Source: Cyanodermella asteris
Lineage: Eukaryota > Ascomycota > Lecanoromycetes > Ostropales > Stictidaceae
NCBI GenBank assembly: GCA_900618795.1
Contig: UYJD01000001.1
Coordinates: 507,388 to 571,387, forward strand
Length of the DNA: 64,000 nucleotides
Reading direction: 5' to 3'
Positions 1-11,309 of this stretch are shown piece by piece (the stretch's first letter is position 1; the number at the start of each line of letters is the position of its first letter). The notes beneath the pieces are model-generated. The model ran no database searches. It was not told the DNA's origin and saw only the letters and a list, made by a program, of their open reading frames with translations. Made by a program: the position numbers and the translations under genes.

Positions 1-3000
1 AGTAGGCAAGCGATTCATGAATTGTGGCTCGAGCTTCCGAGAGGCGACATTAGACGGACGTTCAAGCGGTCTGCTGATCAGAAAGCGGTGGTTGTGCGTG
101 GTGGAAAACATCGTGGCGCCCTTACGAAAAAGCGAAGGATTGCCGGGTCAGGATTTCACTAACTTCCGACTCGCTGCCGTCCGGCTAGTTTTGTGGCTTT
201 GACGCCAGCTTACTCTTCAGCATCAAGTACAGTATGCACAAGTTCAAGCGACACGATCAAGTCCAGCTCTTTCCCCCGCGCTTCTGGCCCTCGACAGGCG
301 TGGGTGGAGCTCCTGCTGAAGGCCGCCGAAACATTGCTGCTTGCCGGCCTGTTCGTACATGCCCATGTCAGGAAGAATGCGGCGGGAACATCCAAGGATC
401 ATTTGTTGGAATTTGCGACTGCTGAACTGTCGGGATGCGGCAGTTGCAATCCGGGTTGGCCTGGACGTCCCGGATCTGATATCGTGATGGACATGGGCCA
501 GCCAGTGAATTCCTGTGCTTCCCCAGATACCCGCGATATTGACCAGCACAAGGGTGGGAATGACATCGTAGCTTGTATTAGTGTTCCAGAGAGTGACAAT
601 GATGTCGGCAGCATCTGCCCAACGGTGTCTCAAACGACTCGAAGTATCGTGAAATCCGGGTGTCGAACGCATGGCGTGGGAAGAAGCGGTGGCGCTGGTA
701 GCGCAAAACTCCGATGCACTTCAATTCACTCCCACCTCAAGGGCACGCCCACGCCACACATGGCGTACAATACACCATAAAACTTGGTGTGCCATCGAAA
801 TGTTAACGAGCAATGAGTAACTGCTCGGGTGAGATACGATGCCATTGTATGGCGGCATCTGTTTAGAATGAGTCTTTCTTTCGCACATGTGACGCGTTGT
901 CGATAACTATTATTTCATAGCATTATATTAAAACAGACACTTGACGGATAGATGTCCCACACAACCAATCGCTTGGCCGTAAAAAGTGCGCACATTGTGA
1001 TTCCTCCAAATGTCTCGACTGGGAGCAGTGAATCAGATGTACAGATGTATGTTTACTGCTCCGCCAAATGGTTCTGAAGGTAGCCCCAAGGGTACTCTCG
1101 ATGTAGATACTACAGAACAGGTGGACTTGCACACTGACGCAGCTCATTGACGAGGTCGAGTCCCATTCGTCTGACCACAAATGTGACAATCAAGACTGTC
1201 CTCTGCTTACAGAATTTTCTGCAATTGCTCCCGTGTCCGCCACCATTTCACACGCATCTAGTACCGGCTTTGCTGTCATGTTTGCCGTAAACAGCGGCAG
1301 GAATCATGACATGTGCTGCCGGATCGTGAAATATGGACTACAACCGACAGCCGCCAGCGGGCTTGCAATGCAGCCATAACGCGGCCCAAAAAGCCCCTGA
1401 GGCTACATCTGCCTGCATGTGCTGACATTTGACAGCGGTATCACCGGCAAGGCCGTTTTTCACCCAAAACCGTGACGCCACCACGTTACTATCCCGGTCA
1501 ACGCCAACCTGAGCCCTTCGAGATTTGCCTCTGCTTGGCTCTTAGAGTCCAGGCTCCATGAAGTCTCGCCTTTAGATATCATTGCACAGCATAATATCCG
1601 TTCATGACTACTTTCGCCCCTGAACCTTCGTTGTTTTTCGGCCTTGAAACCGGCCGACCACTCACCACCAGGCTGACAAGTCATCCCCACGGCAAGTGCC
1701 GTTCAGTCAGAATCACGCATCGCACAGCGTCTAGAGACTGCCCTATGGTCACCAGGTCGCCTAGCCCCTTCACATCCCGCTATGCGTCGATGATCTATGC
1801 CGACGTGACCACACATGGAACTCGGCGCCTCTGCTCAGTAATCAGAGTAGCGGGAATTGCAGGCCATGCATCACACCTCAGCCTGCGTCTTGTACAAAGC
1901 TTACGGCGCGAACAGCCTCAGGTAGAGTGCTCGCTTTCCTGACAGAGGCACGGCTCTGTCGATCGTCGCATGCTCGTTCGCCGTTCGGACTTGGGCTGTT
2001 TCACGCTTTCTCCGCCAGCGCAAGCCTGAAAGCTTAAAATCCTTGGCCCGGCAGCACAGAGCTAACAGGTGCAGCAAGTAAGAAAGCATGGTCCGGCAGC
2101 CAGAAGCTCTCTGGTCCAAGCAAGGCAAATCACCTTCGAAGAACTATTCGAACTATTCCAAGCCTCAAGCACATCTGCGTATGCGACGTGTGCTGAACCT
2201 CGGATCCAAGGGACTAATCACAAAGCATCTCCTAGTTCAAGCAGCGCTGACGGGGCGTGCACAGAATGTATCTAGCTGTTTGCTTCTGAATAATCCTGTA
2301 CCACCCGCGTGACCTCGAAAATAGAGCAAGAAATCCTTTCAGCCGAGCTTTTTTTCCGCGCAGCGCGTCGGCATTGCTTGCCCGACTCATCGGGAGGATA
2401 AGCTCGGTCGAGCAAAATAGACGCTACGGCCGTTCCTCCTTGAATCTCCCGGATGGACTGCTACCTGCCCATGGCAGGCTGGTCGGCTGGGACAATGTGC
2501 CTAAAGATACCTTCACGAGGAGCTTGTCATACCGACTGAGATGGTCAATCACCACCAAAACTTTCCCTCTGGCAGACAAGCAGGATTCGGTACGATCGAA
2601 CAAGTCTTCCATCGTGTATCACGGTCCATTGGCAAAAGCAATATGCACACGAAGAGGTTCGACCCGCCACGTCATTTCTTCTTGCATGCAGGCACACTCG
2701 CACAGCCTCGAACCGGAAATATTGCATTGGTCAGCTGAATTCGTCGGGTGTATCAACACGTCAGCCCTTGTTCGGCACCAAGAACACCTCTCGACTGGAC
2801 GGCAGAGTAGTCTGCACTGTGATTCCAGGTAAATCTCTCGGTGGCATCTCAGTCACACGTCCAATGCTACATTATACATGCATAATGGCTATTACTGTCA
2901 ACCCAGTCTTCAATTCCCCAGCACGGGCGGTAGTCGGTATAATGTGGCATCAGCCTCCTGATGTCGCTTACTACCGACCAGAAAAGTCGCTCTGAGCATC

Positions 3001-5560
3001 ATTGAATTTTCTTGCCGTCACAGCACAGCAAACACAGAGCCACTTCCACGATACCAAGCCCAAGTTGGAATCAAAACGGTGCGTTGACACAAATCCACGG
3101 ACATTGGATTTGAGAAACCAAGGTCTCTTGCTACTCAGCAATAATGCAAATCACACCTTACGCGAAGTGAACATCCTCTCCGCTAGTGTCTGCTCAGTAT
3201 CAAGTCATTTCTGACAGCCTCTCCAGTGTGAGCTTGTACTAATGCCACGGAGACTCGACCCCCGGCTCGAGCTGCACACACTCGCCTGCAGGCAACCTGC
3301 CATCTCATCCTCCAGGCCAGGACCCCCTGTCTGAATGGCGTACGTGCAATGTCCATCTCCCCAAGCCAGTGTCCCGGCTCCCTCTTTTTTTCTCACGCTC
3401 CGCGCGCGAAGAAAAGGCACCTAGCCGCTCAGCAAACCCAATCCCCGCTCTTCCATCCTTTGGGGCGGGCGGCTGTGCGTGAGAAGTGGCGGAGTTGTCA
3501 CGATCTGAAACTCTCGCGTCCGCATTAGCTGGGGTGTCAAAAAACGGCCTAGATAAGAGATGGGAAAGACTACAAGGTGCGGACGAGCACCCCGGGTGCA
3601 ATGGACAAGGGACAGTGAGCGCAATGGGTCAAGCTCTCTGGATCTCTTTACCACTTGTACTGATGGTCGATGCCATCCCATCCGCCCAGATCAGATGGAG
3701 GACCCCGACCAGCGATGACAGCTTGGATCTTCTCTACCAAATCGGCCTGCTCCAAGAACCGCGAGCCATGCAATTCACGATTCCTACGAGATGAAAATAC
3801 ACAGACCATCGACGCTCCGCATCGGCACCCACGATCGCTGCCCTTGCCGACTCGCATACGATCTATTCATCGGCAGCCCTTGTCACACGCTTGGACGCGA
3901 GCCTTGGCCCTCTCAACGAGACTGTGCCTCACATCCGATGAACCCCAAAACAACCACTCCAGCCTTGGCCTTTCGGACCTTCAACAAACACTGTTCCCCC
4001 AACACCCAACCTTAGTGAAACTTAGCTTTGCCTCCCAAGCACGCCAGCTCGTTTCCGCTCGGGCATGCGTGTTTTGGCATTGTCGTGGCAGAACAGAATG
4101 AGGCGTGGTGATGCGCCGCATCAAGCATGATGAGGAAGGGAGGGGAAGGCCTCACCCGAACCGCTGCGACATCGTGGCCGCTTGTATGGATGACCGCATG
4201 AGCAGGGTTGGCGCCTCGACCTGCAGGGGCCTTGTTCGCTTCTGCTGGTTGGGTTATGACCTTAGCAGAGGATTGACAGCTGAGGTGAGGAGGGACCGGG
4301 ATAGCCAAGAGCATGGCAATGTCGCGGGGATCGGCAGATCCGCCTTGAAGAGATCAGACGAGCACAACGCCAACAAAACGCGAAGACGCGACCATGTCAC
4401 GGGTTGTGTTGCATCTATTTCCAAGCGAGGGCTGTTGGACCAAGTATGTGTAGGCACTATTGAGGCTGGAAAGCTCTCCCGGTAGGCAAATGTAGGCTAA
4501 TGCGTAGCTCGTACATACCGTGATTTGAAATCCACGTCCCATTGCCGAACGAGGCGCAACAAGTCCCCGTTGGACGACGGCCGTCTGAGAAATCGGACAA
4601 GGAATTACCCGCTGTCGCTATGTTGCATCCCGGCATGGAGAGACATGGAAGCTGCCAATGTGCTGTCAGGCAGCGAGATCAGCTGTCGATCTGCCAGGGG
4701 TCAAGGAGCAAGGCACGAAGATCACGTTAGGCTTCGACGTATGTACAGTGCCGATTGTAAGTTGGGAACTTCCGACGTGGCTGAACGATGTGAGCTCAAG
4801 TTCATAGCTCTCGTGAGTTGCAAGTTGTTCGTGGTTGAAGCACGAGACGAGGCCTGAAGAGACCGAGCAGACGGGTCGGCAGAAGTCTTCACGAAGGTGT
4901 AAACACTGTCGAAATACCCAAGAGACTGCGTACGTAGTTAGCTAGTCGCATAGCTGCTATGCCGCCTGCTTGTGAACTGTATTGAAAAACCGCGCGTGAA
5001 GCAGAACGTTTATGCGCAACGACTTCTGGTAGCTGGCCTCTGGAGCAGTCGTTGAACAGGACGCAACGAACGTCCTAATATCCAGAATGCACTGCGAAGT
5101 TTTGGAAAAGTCCATGTATCATTTTGTCTATGCTATCTGGCTTGTCTAGTTTCTGTGTCAGATGCATCGTCGACTTGCGCCAGTGCAAGAACCAGTTTGC
5201 ACTCATACCGAATCACATTTCTGGGATTTTGCGCGCCGAGAACATTGTTCAGACTCCTCCATCAAATTGTCCCTCCTTGCATTACCTTCTTCTTTCTCCA
5301 TTTGCGGGTGGTGCAGGCTCAGGCTCCGATTTCAACTTGTGTAAGCCTTGAATCTGCTCGTACCAAGATCCCCCAAGTTTCAAAGCTCGATTAGAGTTTG
5401 ACCTGCAGTCTCGTTGGGCTGAGGCATCTACCTTCGCCATGTCCTTCGGTTCCTTGTTTTGGCACTGTGCAGAAGCTTCCTCGAGGTGGAAGCTGTGGCC
5501 AGGCCTGAGAGTTCCGTTTGCGCCTCCAAAAGCGGCCGTCGAGCTCCAATTCACGGCATC
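1..5560. other. gene-poor region, no convincing gene
   Basis: No open frame in this 5.5 kb resembles a known family, and none combines an ATG, sustained codon bias and plausible splice sites. Frames of 60-195 codons occur on both strands but overlap one another and look random. The nearest thing to coding signal is on the minus strand at 210-614, where two blocks in one frame are separated by a single TGA (see findings). No transposon termini, tRNA or obvious repeat was seen. It may be long intergenic DNA, hold exons of a gene lying mostly to the left, or contain noncoding transcripts. Confidence 0.5.
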
Positions 5561-8500
5561 CTAGTCCATCAGATTTGGTTGGACGTCTTTTGCGGCTTGT
5601 TCAGCCGTGTTAGTGGACTCGACGGGCTGCCACGTGTGCTTGTACTTTTTCCGGCCTGCATCTGCAGGCGATGAGCTGTTTCTCGGGCCCTCCTGCAGCC
5701 GTGCTCGTTCAAGGTCCCGCCCAACGCCGCTGGTGTCTCCCGAAAGGAGCGACTGATCAAGGGACCGAGCGTAAGAAGTCCCGTTAACATGGTTGTCGTC
5801 AGCCTTTGCGATATTGACCGAGTCATCATCACGATCGTCAATGCGTCCATTTGTGAACAGCGGCGCCGAGGGCTGGGCTGGCGTGGGGCTGAAACGGCTT
5901 TTCAACACCTCGACGAATGGATCAGGCCCTAGTGCTGGAGGAACCGTGTCTGACAATGATAGGGACGCCAAGCTATGATCTGACATCTGTGAAGAGTCCT
6001 CCTTAGGAGACGACACGTCTTTTTTCTGGCGAGATGCAAGTTGCATTGGAATGGCTTCACCAAAAATCGCAGCTCCGTGGAGATTTGCCTCGACACGATG
6101 TCGGTCATCATCTCGAACGCCTCCGCGCGCGTATGTCTGATATGCAGCAACAGCAGTCCGCGTCTGTATCCTTAATTGGCTGGCCTCAGAAGCCTCGATC
6201 TGCGTCTTCTTATGCTCCTCAAGAAAGCTGCTAGTGCCAGATTGTCCAGACCAGTCGGGACTGGAGGCAAGAGAGTGGATCGAAGATGCTCCTGGCTTAG
6301 CTGGGCTGTCACTGGAGCGAGAAGGATTTGACCTCGCTGCCTGGCCAAACTCAACGAGCGATCCTATCTGGCTCGATGAGGCAGATGTGTCCCTATCGCT
6401 GTAGGAAGCCCTGTAGCCAATATTCGAGTCAAAACTGCTCGGAGCATGGAGCTGCTTGACAGCGCGCCGACCTCTGCGGTTCTGATGGCTGCGTGTGGCT
6501 TCCGAGAGACGAGTCGTGTCGTTCAGTAGATAGGTTCTAGCTCCAGTATCACGTTCCGAGGTCTTCACGACGTCGTCATCGAGCAAATCGTCTAGATTAG
6601 CACTTTCTGTGCTGGCTTCGAGATGCTTGCGACGGAAGTGTTTGGCATTCTCATTGCAAGTCGAACACGCACAGTCATCACAACATCTTGCAGAGCAGGC
6701 ATGGCCACATGGTAGCTTGCGCAAGCAAGCCTGCATGCACGGAAGCTCGTCATGATCCTCCGAATGGCAATAAAGTGGACAAACATGACCACACTCAAGA
6801 GTTTCACGACAATACTGGTCGCAACCACCATCGCAAGTCGTCCAGGAGCTAGCACCGCGTATTTCTATTATTCTTCCGTGCCGAGAGCAAGTGATCGGCA
6901 GGTATACTGCAAGTTGCTTGCGAACGCGAATGATCTTGAGCATTTTCTTCCAATCTTTGCTGTTTTCCACCAGGAGTTTCGCGTTGCCAAAGATGTAGAA
7001 GCCCCGACGAGCGCGAGACATGGCAACGCAGACACGATTGAGGATGCTGAGGAAGCCGATGCTGCCTTTGTCGTTATTGCGAACCAGTGACAATATGATA
7101 ATCTCATTCTCCTCCCCTTGATAAGCATCGACCATAGAAACGTTCACCTTGACCGCACGGTGAGCCAAGTTCTTTCGCAGGCACTTGCGGATTTGACGCT
7201 GCTGGCCCCTGTAGAACGTAAGGATCGTGATGTGGTGAGTAGGTGTGCCGTTGCGGATAAGAAACTCGTACAAGCCCGCCACAAGCTCTGCCTCTTCTAG
7301 GTTCATCCACGAGAACTGCTCATCTGCCGACTCTGGTGTGGTGTGATGCATGAACCAGCTATTGTTACCGTTCATGCCGGGAATGTCATCGCGGCCATTC
7401 ACGCAAGAATGATCCTGCAGCTCAGGGTAGATGACGTTCATGACCATACGCATCTCTGGTAGCATTCGGCGTTGAGTTTTCAACTGTTGGAACTCGATGC
7501 CACGATACATGACAAGTCGCTCGAACAGGGAGATGTGGAGGTTCCAGTCTTCCAAGGCAGAATTTTGACAATGAGCCCTCAGCTGGAGATGGTCTCCGAC
7601 AAGAATGAGATGCTCTAAACTTTCGAAACAGGCCGCGGTGACATATGCCTCCTGCGTTTCTGCCGCTTCTTCAATCAGAACAATCTTCGGGTTCAACACC
7701 GAAACGGGTCCCCTGTATTTGCTGAGACCTGTAGTCGTCATGCCGATTAGGGGGGCGTCACGGAGGAAGGCAGCATCAAGCTGTGCGCGAGCGATTTTCA
7801 GATGCAGGGCCGCACGCTTCGCCTGTGCCGCTAATTCTCGAAACTGCGGAAGAAGCTTCTCTTTGAGCTTTCGCTGTAGGTAGTTATAGACAGGGCCTCG
7901 ACGAGCCGGAGCAACGTCACCCAAGTCTTTGTGCTTGGCTAACGCTGCTTCTGTCTTCTTGGAGCCCTCGTTCCAGCCTCCACTGAAGCCCGGATTGAGA
8001 GCGATTTGAATTCCGTAGAGACGGTCCTTTTCGTCGTCTTCAACGACTCCAGTTTCCAGCTCAACGTCCTTCATTTGGTACAGGTCCTCGTCATCATCTT
8101 CCCTGGCGATTTTACTAAGATCTCTCTCGGGCTCGGCTTTTCTGTAAGGCTGGACATCGCCATTGCTCCAACGACCAATGGGAGACCCACCACTTCCCTC
8201 TCCACTGCCTGCCCAATTCGATTTGGCTTCGATCAACGACTTATGTTGGTGCTCACTGATGAGACCGGCTTTGAAAAACTCATCAGGATGGATCGGTTCG
8301 TCCGAAGTCAGGGGTCTCAGAATTTCTTTTAACCTCAGAGCGATTTTTTCCAGAGTCTTCCAAGCAAGCATCCTCGAATGGCGAAGATCTTTGTGCAGGT
8401 TTTTAGAATTTTGCTTGACATTGTGTAGAGTCCGCGGCTCGATGATCTCATGATCTTGTGTTTGCCCTCCAAGGCGTACGAATTCGGGGGCGTAAGGGGC

Positions 8501-9799
8501 AATGTGCCGAAGCAGTTGGTCCAAAGCATGATTCGTCTGTGCAGTGACGATAATAGGTGGATCTCCCCTCTCGCGATTCGCTAGTAGAGTCCGCAACGCG
8601 ATGACCGACACATGCGTCTTGCCAGTCCCTGGCGGACCTTGAACGATCGCAAGTCTCTTGGTCAGGATACGACGGTATGCAGCGAACTGTGACTTGTCCA
8701 GGGTAGTGGCAAGAGTATCAGGCGTAAGCTTGGGGGGCAACGTGTCCCCAACAGGGGCACTGTTGATGAACTCAACATCAGGCCAAGAATCAACGATGTT
8801 GGTGGTTCCTACTGGCTCTCCCACAAGCGATGCTCCGATGTCGACAAAAGGCCTTTCTTTCAGGGTTTGTGGAAGGTCCACGTCGGTCTGTCCGTCGACC
8901 AGGTACTCAGATAATGGAAACTTTTCCCTGCGCATATGTTGCAGCGCCTTGAGCGTGTGGCGTACGGCTTCGAAATAGCCATTGCTTGCTTCGATCATCA
9001 TGTACTCGATTTGCGGATCAATCTCCATCGTGCTCGTGTCGCCAAAATACACCTCGATTGACGGGTCGTCCCTTTCCAACTCAGAAAGTGGTCGACCAGC
9101 GACAATGCCAATCAGGCAACGATTGCGGAAGACCTCACCCTTAGGCTCAGCGGGTGAAAGAGCAACCAAAGTACCAGCTTTCAATCTTTTCGACTGTGGC
9201 CAAGCAATCTTCTTTTTAACCCGGTCCGTGTGAAACTCTAGTCGGTGCGCCACGCCCTCACTCGCAATACAGAGTCCAGTTATGTAGACGCGGTTATAAA
9301 TGCGTATTTTCTTCAATGACTGATTCTCCATTTGATGTGGACTGGGCGTCATATCCTCGACTGCTTCGCGCAACGTAGAGACGGCATCTTCGCGGAGAAG
9401 TCGATACTGCGTCTCAAGATACTGCTGGACTGATTCGTATGGGTCCTTGAGCTTGTTCTCGTGTAAGATAACGTTCTGCTCCACGAAACGGCGCTCTTGA
9501 CTGATGGAGGCGACTTCGAATTCAGTTGGGAACTCGGGAATGCTTAGCCAATCGGCGTTGTCATCATGGGCCGAGAAGTAACGTACGAGACGCTCAAAGA
9601 TATTCTTGTAGAGCTGCTTTTTGTTGGCTCCGCTCTCCGCGTCCTGAGCTACCATAACCGCGCTCGTCGAATCAGCATTGCGAGGCTTCTTTCGTGAATT
9701 GCGGACTCCGCGAGGCAGCTGATCAAAGTCAATATCGTCACCCAACAAGTCCACAGGTCGGGTACGCTCCGAATCCATGAATTCAGACGAGTTCGCCAT
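5561..9799 (-). CDS. SF1 RNA helicase, NFX1/ZNFX1-Hrr1-SAD-3 type
   Basis: Uninterrupted frame of 1412 aa from the ATG at 9799. Walker A GPPGTGKT lies at about residues 388-395, motif II IEEAAE at 709-714, GDHLQL at 735-740, QRRM at 776-779, DAYQGEE (motif V) at 891-897 and the NRVCVAMSRAR block (motif VI) near 921-931. This is the UPF1-like superfamily 1 order with the AAA_11/AAA_12 split. Residues ~970-1060 are rich in Cys and His (CGHVCPLYC, CGHACSARCC), like NF-X1 zinc fingers. The last ~350 residues are Ser/Asp-rich and probably disordered. Fungal relatives include fission yeast Hrr1 (partner of the RNA-directed RNA polymerase in heterochromatic RNAi) and Neurospora SAD-3 (meiotic silencing), so a role in small-RNA silencing is inferred. 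The frame stays open upstream of this ATG, so the true N-terminus may lie in an upstream exon. Family call sure; ortholog call likely. Confidence 0.88.
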   Translation of the reverse strand: MANSSEFMDSERTRPVDLLGDDIDFDQLPRGVRNSRKKPRNADSTSAVMVAQDAESGANKKQLYKNIFERLVRYFSAHDDNADWLSIPEFPTEFEVASISQERRFVEQNVILHENKLKDPYESVQQYLETQYRLLREDAVSTLREAVEDMTPSPHQMENQSLKKIRIYNRVYITGLCIASEGVAHRLEFHTDRVKKKIAWPQSKRLKAGTLVALSPAEPKGEVFRNRCLIGIVAGRPLSELERDDPSIEVYFGDTSTMEIDPQIEYMMIEASNGYFEAVRHTLKALQHMRREKFPLSEYLVDGQTDVDLPQTLKERPFVDIGASLVGEPVGTTNIVDSWPDVEFINSAPVGDTLPPKLTPDTLATTLDKSQFAAYRRILTKRLAIVQGPPGTGKTHVSVIALRTLLANRERGDPPIIVTAQTNHALDQLLRHIAPYAPEFVRLGGQTQDHEIIEPRTLHNVKQNSKNLHKDLRHSRMLAWKTLEKIALRLKEILRPLTSDEPIHPDEFFKAGLISEHQHKSLIEAKSNWAGSGEGSGGSPIGRWSNGDVQPYRKAEPERDLSKIAREDDDEDLYQMKDVELETGVVEDDEKDRLYGIQIALNPGFSGGWNEGSKKTEAALAKHKDLGDVAPARRGPVYNYLQRKLKEKLLPQFRELAAQAKRAALHLKIARAQLDAAFLRDAPLIGMTTTGLSKYRGPVSVLNPKIVLIEEAAETQEAYVTAACFESLEHLILVGDHLQLRAHCQNSALEDWNLHISLFERLVMYRGIEFQQLKTQRRMLPEMRMVMNVIYPELQDHSCVNGRDDIPGMNGNNSWFMHHTTPESADEQFSWMNLEEAELVAGLYEFLIRNGTPTHHITILTFYRGQQRQIRKCLRKNLAHRAVKVNVSMVDAYQGEENEIIILSLVRNNDKGSIGFLSILNRVCVAMSRARRGFYIFGNAKLLVENSKDWKKMLKIIRVRKQLAVYLPITCSRHGRIIEIRGASSWTTCDGGCDQYCRETLECGHVCPLYCHSEDHDELPCMQACLRKLPCGHACSARCCDDCACSTCNENAKHFRRKHLEASTESANLDDLLDDDVVKTSERDTGARTYLLNDTTRLSEATRSHQNRRGRRAVKQLHAPSSFDSNIGYRASYSDRDTSASSSQIGSLVEFGQAARSNPSRSSDSPAKPGASSIHSLASSPDWSGQSGTSSFLEEHKKTQIEASEASQLRIQTRTAVAAYQTYARGGVRDDDRHRVEANLHGAAIFGEAIPMQLASRQKKDVSSPKEDSSQMSDHSLASLSLSDTVPPALGPDPFVEVLKSRFSPTPAQPSAPLFTNGRIDDRDDDSVNIAKADDNHVNGTSYARSLDQSLLSGDTSGVGRDLERARLQEGPRNSSSPADAGRKKYKHTWQPVESTNTAEQAAKDVQPNLMD

Positions 9800-11309
9800 G
9801 TTTTTGACGCCGTTTGTGCGCGACCTAGGACGGAGTTGATAATGGGCCCAGTTTCCAAAGCTGTTATCCGCCCTGGGCGCAACCTCAGGTGCAAAACCGT
9901 TCAGGCTCGAGCGGCCATTGCTCTGTTGATTCGCGAAACGAGGTCGATGGGTATATTGCGATTGATTGCGACGATTTCAGCCAGCACCACGGCGGTCAAC
10001 GCATTCTCGAGATGCTCTTCTGTGAGTTTGCTGGGTTGTTGCTTTGGAGTGTGCGTGAAGGAAGGGGGAAGGCGTGCGGCCAATATTGACAGTCGTGCCT
10101 GCCCGGAGTCGCGGGTAACGTGCAGGTTGCCGGGTGAAGCGCGAAGCTTCACAAACATGCCCACCTCACGTACTCAATAAAGAAGGCAATCCTGTCTCAG
10201 GTTAAGCTGCCACCAGAGACTTCACAATTTAGCAATCTCATCACAAATTTATCACACAGTGCCTGCGACTTATTGAGAGACTCAGCGCGTAGTGCTGGGA
10301 GATTGGAGTTGAACGATGGGAACAGCTCTGGCCATATTCGGGTATAGCCAGATAACAACATTTTAGCGGCGCAATCGGACCGCAAAGAACAGCAAAGCAG
10401 ACCAATCATGGTGTCAAAGTGCAACCCGAAAGAGCAACTTCCAAAGCATGTGGGATGCGGAGTCTTCGCAAACAGCGAGCGGAGAGCATTGCAGTGAATC
10501 AGCCCAACGATATCGGGCATCCCCAAAATGTTGCACGAGTGTGGTAAGTTTGTCAGATGTGTCTGAGCAAGCTGGGAACAGCGACTTGCGGTACGCTTAT
10601 GCCATCGGCTGCAAACATTCTACCCAGCCAGGTGCCTTCGATCAGCCGGAGGCGGGACATATGTAGGAGAGAGGTTTGTTCGCCGAAGCAAGGAGACAAT
10701 ATCATGAGGCTCGGGGACGGCCTAACATATCCCCGGCTTTTTGTCAATGGCGACGAACCCGAATCATTCAATACGATAAGGTGGAATCAGATGCCATAAG
10801 TGAGATCATTTCAGCATATTGGCAGCAAACTCGACGGTCTCTATTTGTTATGCATGAGTCTCAACGCCAGGTAGCCCAGGCTTCTGAATCGCCCATCTTC
10901 GAGCCTCGGGGTGATACTCCGACATGAACTATGGTTCGTCTGATTCGCCAACGTAACAGAGTGAACCTGGGATCGCGGCTACCTCTACAAGCATTCTTTT
11001 TCTACTATATCCTCCCTGAACATTGATACCTACTTACCTATTTTTGACTACTCGCTACAGCAGCTCTTTCCAAGAGGTCGGCGTTCGACTACATACTAGC
11101 CGCGCCGGAGCAGCACTCGTACGCGCCGCTATAATCTTCTTCAGGTCTACCCTAATCCTCGATCCTGATCCAACCGGAGACCCACTACATCCAATAAACA
11201 AGGTCAATTACTATTGGTAGGCGGTTTTTAGAGCATACTCGCTACTTCAGTCAGAACAGCGAAAGTTTCAGTCTAGATTGGCCCGTCATCGGGCACTTAG
11301 AAGCTGATC
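9800..11309. promoter_or_regulatory. divergent intergenic region, helicase and spt8
   Basis: About 1.5 kb between two divergently transcribed genes. The first ~175 bp next to the helicase (9800-9975) are open in the helicase frame and may be coding. An 85-codon ATG frame overlaps on the minus strand at 9901-10158 in a different frame. From about 10200 to 11300 nothing gene-like is seen. The last ~300 bp before spt8 are pyrimidine-rich with many short CT and AT stretches, typical of a fungal core promoter and 5' UTR. Confidence 0.5.

Noticed and set aside
1-5560. Repeat-induced mutation or transposon remnants in the left gene-poor region
   Set aside because: Base composition is close to the rest of the window, with no strong TA bias, terminal repeats or transposase/reverse transcriptase motifs.
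9901-10158. 85-codon ATG frame on the minus strand (MFVKLRASPG...NRAMAARA)
   Set aside because: It has a helical, protein-like end, but overlaps the open upstream extension of the helicase in another frame and has no known homolog that I recognise. Only one of the two can easily be coding, and neither is proven.
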